A DNA stretch of 18,079 nt from assembly GCA_964367715.1 (NCBI GenBank), contig CAYIYO010000036.1, forward strand, positions 1 to 18,079. The letters run 5' to 3'. This DNA comes from CAYIYO01 sp964367715 (GTDB lineage Bacteria; Chlamydiota; Chlamydiia; Chlamydiales; Criblamydiaceae). The position numbers and the translations under genes were made by a program. This document shows, one piece after another, positions 14,366-18,079 of the stretch; the stretch's first letter is position 1, and each line of letters opens with the position of its first letter. The notes under the pieces are model-generated. The model worked only from the letters and a program-made list of their open reading frames with translations, was not told where the DNA came from and did no database searches.

Positions 14366-15055
14366 ATGAAAAAGTATATTGTCAACGTTGCCGTTACAGA
14401 CCTTCGTCGCGAACCTGTATGTGCCTCACCAGCACTAACAAAGGATCCCTTACAAGAATCACAGGTTCTCCTTGGAGAACCTGTTCTTGTAGAAAAAATC
14501 GTCGACGGATGGGCCCGGGTACACGTTGTCAACCAACCAAAATTTTTACCCAATGGGGAATGGAGCGGATATCCAGGCTGGATAAAAGCCGCTGATCTCT
14601 CTGAAGAAGGAAAAGAAAATCCTTTTCCTTCTCCTGTTTCACATTCACGCGACGCTCTTATTGAGCGCGCACACGCTTTTCTGGGTATGCCGTACCTATG
14701 GGGCGGACGTAGTCCTTATAATCCAGAAAGCCTCAAAGTGAAAACGGGAGTCGACTGCTCGGGACTGGTCCATCTTCTCTACCAATCGATCGGCATTCAG
14801 CTTCCACGCGACGCCCACGATCAATTTTTGACCTCCGAATGTTGTCAAGAAGGGGATCTTATCCCTGGAGACCTTATCTTTTCCTTCGATCCGGCCAAAA
14901 GTCCGCGCATGGACCACGTCATGCTATACATCGGCAATAATTGCCTGATCGAAGCCGCCCTTTCGGCACAATCAGTCCGTAAAATCTCCCTCGCAGATAA
15001 ATTTTCTGTTAAGGATGGCACCCAATTCCTCTTTGGAAAAGTTTCCACCCTATAA
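14366..15055 (+). CDS. Cytoplasmic NlpC/P60 cysteine peptidase with N-terminal SH3-like domain (YkfC type)
   Basis: Predicted gamma-D-glutamyl-diamino acid endopeptidase that trims peptidoglycan stem peptides. Residues 1-78 resemble the SH3b domain of YkfC-like enzymes (TDLRREP, QESQVLLGEPVLVEKIVDGW, PGWIKAADL). The NlpC/P60 domain follows, with MPYLWGGRSPYN, the nucleophile Cys131 in GVDCSGLVHLLY and His184 in MDHVMLYIGN. The third position of the triad, twelve residues after His184, is Glu196 (LIEAAL) where YkfC has His; a variation seen in some family members. No signal peptide or transmembrane segment is present, so it probably acts in the cytoplasm on recycled peptides. A chlamydial NlpC with such a role has been described. 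The start ATG is one base after leuS. Confidence 0.88.
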   Translation: MKKYIVNVAVTDLRREPVCASPALTKDPLQESQVLLGEPVLVEKIVDGWARVHVVNQPKFLPNGEWSGYPGWIKAADLSEEGKENPFPSPVSHSRDALIERAHAFLGMPYLWGGRSPYNPESLKVKTGVDCSGLVHLLYQSIGIQLPRDAHDQFLTSECCQEGDLIPGDLIFSFDPAKSPRMDHVMLYIGNNCLIEAALSAQSVRKISLADKFSVKDGTQFLFGKVSTL

Positions 15056-15095
15056 TTTCTATCGAAAAGATTTCTTGTTAGACCACCATAACAGA
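15056..15095. other. Short spacer before element C, nothing recognised
   Basis: Forty bases between the NlpC/P60 stop and the first base of the large inverted repeat. No terminator with a T-run is visible here, so transcription from leuS may continue into the repeat. Confidence 0.5.
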
Positions 15096-15520
15096 TACCC
15101 CCTCCCTTCCAAACCTCACCCCAACGGCTTATGGAGTGCGGCGGCTTCTCCTTACAGTTGAACACATCTTTTCCTTGACTTGCCGCTGCAATAATTTTTT
15201 TAGGTCGCGAATGCGACCTAAGGGTGTAGCCACAGGCGTGAGCCTGTGGTCAGAAGGAACAACCAATCAAGCCGCGAATGCGGCGACAGAAAAAATAAGG
15301 TTGTTTAGAAATTTTCTGTCGCCGCATTCGCGGCTTTACTATTTGTTTTAACTTTACCACAGGCTCACGCCTGTGGCTATACGCTTTGGTCGCATTCGCG
15401 ACCTGAAAAAACCTTGCCGCTGGGTTGCAGGGACAAGTCAAGGAAAAGATCTGTTCAACTGTAAGGACAAGTCACCGCACTCCATAAGCCTTTGGGGTGA
15501 GGTTTAGAAGGGAGGAAGTA
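15096..15520. repeat. Large fold-back element C, 425-bp near-perfect inverted repeat
   Basis: Left arm 15096-15293 pairs with right arm 15312-15520 around an 18-base centre. The outermost block (15109-15141 against 15475-15507) is also present once at 6531-6563. Moving inward come a shared segment ATCTTTTCCTTGACTTG, the perfect hairpins TAGGTCGCGAATGCGACCTA (15201-15220), CCACAGGCGTGAGCCTGTGG (15230-15249) and GCCGCGAATGCGGC (15271-15284), and then their mirror copies at 15321-15334, 15357-15376 and 15388-15403. The small patches between hairpins differ between the arms. No coding sequence is inside. The element occupies most of the 583-bp space between the NlpC/P60 gene and the coiled-coil gene. 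Confidence 0.93.
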
Positions 15521-15638
15521 CGGAAGGGGAGGAGAGTTGGCATGTTTCATGCTTTTCTATCGTAAGACAAGGATTCTATTTGTTTCCTTGTTAAAATTAG
15601 AAAAGCAATCTTTATGAAATATTGATTTAGAGGTGCAT
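15521..15638. other. Leader region of the coiled-coil gene
   Basis: It contains a short hairpin with T-run, GCATG (15540-15544) with CATGC (15548-15552) and TTTT after it, which is weak as a terminator. A possible promoter is TTGTTA (15588-15593) with TTTATG 17 bp later (15611-15616), also weak. AGAGGTG just before the ATG at 15639 is a reasonable ribosome binding site. Confidence 0.3.
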
Positions 15639-17966
15639 ATGTCATCAGTAAATACTCCCAATCCTTTCCAAAAAATAGATGCAGAAGCACAAAATATTGA
15701 TAAATTAACTAAGGATATTCCTAAAAATTATGATAATTGCGTTGTTGCAACAGTTAAAGATGAGACCGGGAAAGTTTTAGAGGTTCACGTTCAGCACGGT
15801 AATTGGCTCACACGTACTTTTACAAAAATTGGGTGGCTATTCAAGTATGGAACAAGTGTTCAATTTGGACGTAAAGCAGTTATTAAAGATTTAACACCCC
15901 ATCTAAAGGCAATGACTAATGAGTTGAAAGTGAGTAAAAATCACTTAAATATGTCTGGAATACAGCACGATTTAGAAAAAATAAAAGCGAGTATTGAAGG
16001 AGTACAAAAAGTTAAAGGCTTATTTGCCGACTTTGATCAAAATACAAATTCAGAATGCGCCGAATTAATGAACGATTTATTTAATCTAGAGGCATTGAAC
16101 GAGGATTTTAATGCTTTAAAAAACAAAAAAAATAATGAAAATGTAGCGAAAATTAATAGATATGTAAATCCAGACGGTTCAATACAACAATTACTTAGAG
16201 AAGATTATATTAAAGTAGGATTAGAGGTACTTAGCTTTCAGCCAAACGGGTCCGAAGAAGATTTAACGGGAGAAGAAGAAGTAAAAAGACTCAATATGCT
16301 CTCTCAAATAGCTTATAATATTGAAACTGCTAAAGAAAATCTTGCGATAGAAGGTGAACAAAATATTCTTTTAGATATAAGAAATATTATTGATCCAAGC
16401 GACATCGTGAAAGAATTACAAGCAAAATTAGAAGCGAAAGCCCCTTATGTAGAAGAGATGAAAAATTTATTTAAAGAAACAAAAATAGAAGAATATATCA
16501 CAGCTTTGAAAAATTTGTCGGATGGGGCTGTTGAAGCTTTTCCTTCTAAGATACAAGAAATTACAGAAAGAATAAAGCTGGCATCAAAAAATTTAATAGA
16601 CGCTAGGAAATCCAGCATTTATCCAAAAGGGGTAATTGAAAATGACTATAATGCTGATAATGCGATTGCTTTAATAAAACAACTAGATAAAGTTATCGAC
16701 TCCATAGAGGATTCTGATAAATTCAATCTTCCCCAAATTAAATCAACTCTTGTTTCCGAAAAAGAAAAACTGGTCCAAGATTTAAAAAAATATTTATTAA
16801 ATGAAATCAGTGCTTTTACAAAAGAGATAGATACCAAAATTAAAGAGCTAAAATCTAGAAATTTAGCAAACGATACAGAGATGGAAGATGTTGGGAAAGA
16901 AATAGGGGCATTAAATGGGAAACTTAACACTGAAAAGGATTCATTAAAAGCGTTTTTAGCAAATTTTAATCCGATCATACCGGTTGCAGAAGCTAATGGA
17001 GAAGAAAAAAAAGTGGTCCTGTTTTTAAAAGAGCTACTGAGCCTTTCTCAAAAACGTATGATCACTCATCAGGAGATGGAAAAATTGAAAAATGATGCTA
17101 TGAAATGGAATATACCTATCAGCGAAGATCATCAATGGGAAGATATTTTATCTGGCGATCCAATCATAAAAAAAATAGAAGAACTATTAGAAAAAACAGA
17201 TCAAGAGATAAAAAATAATACAAGTGATGGTATTCAAAAATTACATAATCAAGAGGCTAAACTTGAAGGATTAAAAGGCGAATTAAATAAAGAAATAGTT
17301 TCACAAGAAAAACCTTTTCAAGATATAAAAAAAGCCTTTTTAATTGCGGAAAGGGTGACAGGTAAGAACGAAAGATTTTTTATAGATAATAAAAGCACAA
17401 TCATAAAGGTAGCAAATTATAATAATATTTTTTCGAACCCGAAGGTAGCAGCAGATTTTATTACAAGTTTTAAAGAAGAGATGAAAGGTACAAACCTTTT
17501 AACACAAATAGAGGGTAGTTTTTTTGAACAGATGACTCCAGAAGATCAAGCAATTGAAATAATGGATGGAGTAATTAAATATAAAGAAGAAATTTTAAAT
17601 AGACAGGATCAAATTTTAAAAGAGATGGAAGAGGTACAATATAACATACAATATGAAACCTCAAAACACAATGCATCCCTTAGTCTTCCCCATGTTCAAA
17701 AACAACGACAAAATTTACAGGCATGGCAACTAATGAAGGGTCAAATACAAAAGATTAGAGATCTGGGCAAAGGTATAGTACAATTAAGAGAGAAGGAAAA
17801 AATATTCGATAAAAATTCAAAGGTATCAATTAGCGTTGTTACCGAATTGAAAAAGTTAGAAAAAAAAGCAAATAGTCTTATCGAATTGAATTTTGGGACA
17901 GTCTCTGATCATATTAGCCAACTAGATAATGTTTTGGCAAGTGTTAAATTGTTTAGACAGAATTAA
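15639..17966 (+). CDS. Large AT-rich coiled-coil protein of unknown function
   Basis: I do not recognise this 775-residue protein. I chose the ATG at 15639, which follows AGAGGTG; a GTG six bases earlier is possible. Residues about 25-75 look globular (VATVKDETGKVLEVHVQHGN, then WLTRTFTKIGWLFKYGTSV). From about residue 85 to the end it is almost entirely Lys/Glu/Leu/Ile-rich helix with heptad-like spacing, indicating long coiled coils (for example EEMKNLFKETKIEEY and EKEKLVQDLKKYL). No signal peptide, transmembrane segment, enzyme motif or nucleotide-binding loop is visible. It prefers A/T-ending codons and is clearly more AT-rich than all other genes here, with element C just upstream. An effector or structural protein specific to this lineage is possible, but that is inference. 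Confidence 0.85.
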   Translation: MSSVNTPNPFQKIDAEAQNIDKLTKDIPKNYDNCVVATVKDETGKVLEVHVQHGNWLTRTFTKIGWLFKYGTSVQFGRKAVIKDLTPHLKAMTNELKVSKNHLNMSGIQHDLEKIKASIEGVQKVKGLFADFDQNTNSECAELMNDLFNLEALNEDFNALKNKKNNENVAKINRYVNPDGSIQQLLREDYIKVGLEVLSFQPNGSEEDLTGEEEVKRLNMLSQIAYNIETAKENLAIEGEQNILLDIRNIIDPSDIVKELQAKLEAKAPYVEEMKNLFKETKIEEYITALKNLSDGAVEAFPSKIQEITERIKLASKNLIDARKSSIYPKGVIENDYNADNAIALIKQLDKVIDSIEDSDKFNLPQIKSTLVSEKEKLVQDLKKYLLNEISAFTKEIDTKIKELKSRNLANDTEMEDVGKEIGALNGKLNTEKDSLKAFLANFNPIIPVAEANGEEKKVVLFLKELLSLSQKRMITHQEMEKLKNDAMKWNIPISEDHQWEDILSGDPIIKKIEELLEKTDQEIKNNTSDGIQKLHNQEAKLEGLKGELNKEIVSQEKPFQDIKKAFLIAERVTGKNERFFIDNKSTIIKVANYNNIFSNPKVAADFITSFKEEMKGTNLLTQIEGSFFEQMTPEDQAIEIMDGVIKYKEEILNRQDQILKEMEEVQYNIQYETSKHNASLSLPHVQKQRQNLQAWQLMKGQIQKIRDLGKGIVQLREKEKIFDKNSKVSISVVTELKKLEKKANSLIELNFGTVSDHISQLDNVLASVKLFRQN

Positions 17967-18079
17967 TAAAATAAAGCACTTGCTTGTCTGAGATCACTTA
18001 AGACGAGGGCATTGTTTTTATCCATTCATCGCTGCCGCGCATACGCGTCAAGCTATAAAATAAATTGTTTACACGACTT
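17967..18079. other. Window end, no gene seen
   Basis: After the coiled-coil gene. It contains a small hairpin AAGC-ACTT-GCTT around 17975-17986 and CGCG-CATA-CGCG around 18037-18048. Neither has a T-run, and no reading frame is evident before the window ends. Confidence 0.4.

Noticed and set aside
15136..15351. Open frames on both strands inside element C
   Set aside because: Palindromic, GC-rich hairpin sequence keeps stop codons rare on both strands. The translations are low-complexity and mirror each other, so these are by-products of the repeat.
15096..15520. Element C or B considered as a CRISPR array
   Set aside because: The repeats are inverted, not direct, the spacing is not regular, there are no spacers of constant size and no cas genes are nearby.

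Overview
The window looks like a chromosomal segment from a member of the phylum Chlamydiota, probably an environmental (Parachlamydiales-like) lineage rather than Chlamydiaceae. The main reason is gene content and order. murG, murC, an FtsQ-like protein, cutA, an RsbV-type STAS protein and miaA lie together on the + strand. From memory this is the same set that forms the C. trachomatis CT761-CT766 block, with local differences. No rRNA, tRNA, CRISPR array or transposase gene was seen.

Layout. (1) Positions 1-443 hold the 3' end of pgi. (2) Positions 462-3397 hold a cell-wall and division run, murG-murC-ftsQ, with murC broken by a 100-N assembly gap. (3) Positions 3493-6497 hold cutA, a KH-domain RNA-binding protein (KhpA-like), ssb, an anti-anti-sigma factor and miaA, all on +. 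(4) Positions 7066-11706 on the minus strand hold a tight operon read rnr, mpg, two tandem DUF502 membrane proteins, then a HolC-like chi subunit. (5) leuS diverges from rnr at 11791 and is followed one base later by a cytoplasmic NlpC/P60 peptidase with an SH3-like N-terminus. (6) Positions 15639-17966 hold a 775-residue, AT-rich, coiled-coil protein that I do not recognise.

The housekeeping genes cover glycolysis, lipid II and divisome function, tRNA modification and charging, RNA decay, base-excision repair, replication, and peptidoglycan-peptide processing.

The unexpected content is in the three largest intergenic spaces. Each holds a long, nearly perfect inverted repeat: 4379-4542 with a satellite hairpin at 4339-4382, 6649-6977, and 15096-15520. 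The second and third share conserved outer sequence (the block at 6531-6563, 15109-15141 and, inverted, 15475-15507), but their cores differ. Each core is a chain of small perfect hairpins mirrored in the opposite arm. This looks like a modular family of fold-back elements that carry no protein. One copy of the outer block also forms a textbook intrinsic terminator behind miaA. I consider this family the best candidate for something undescribed in the window.
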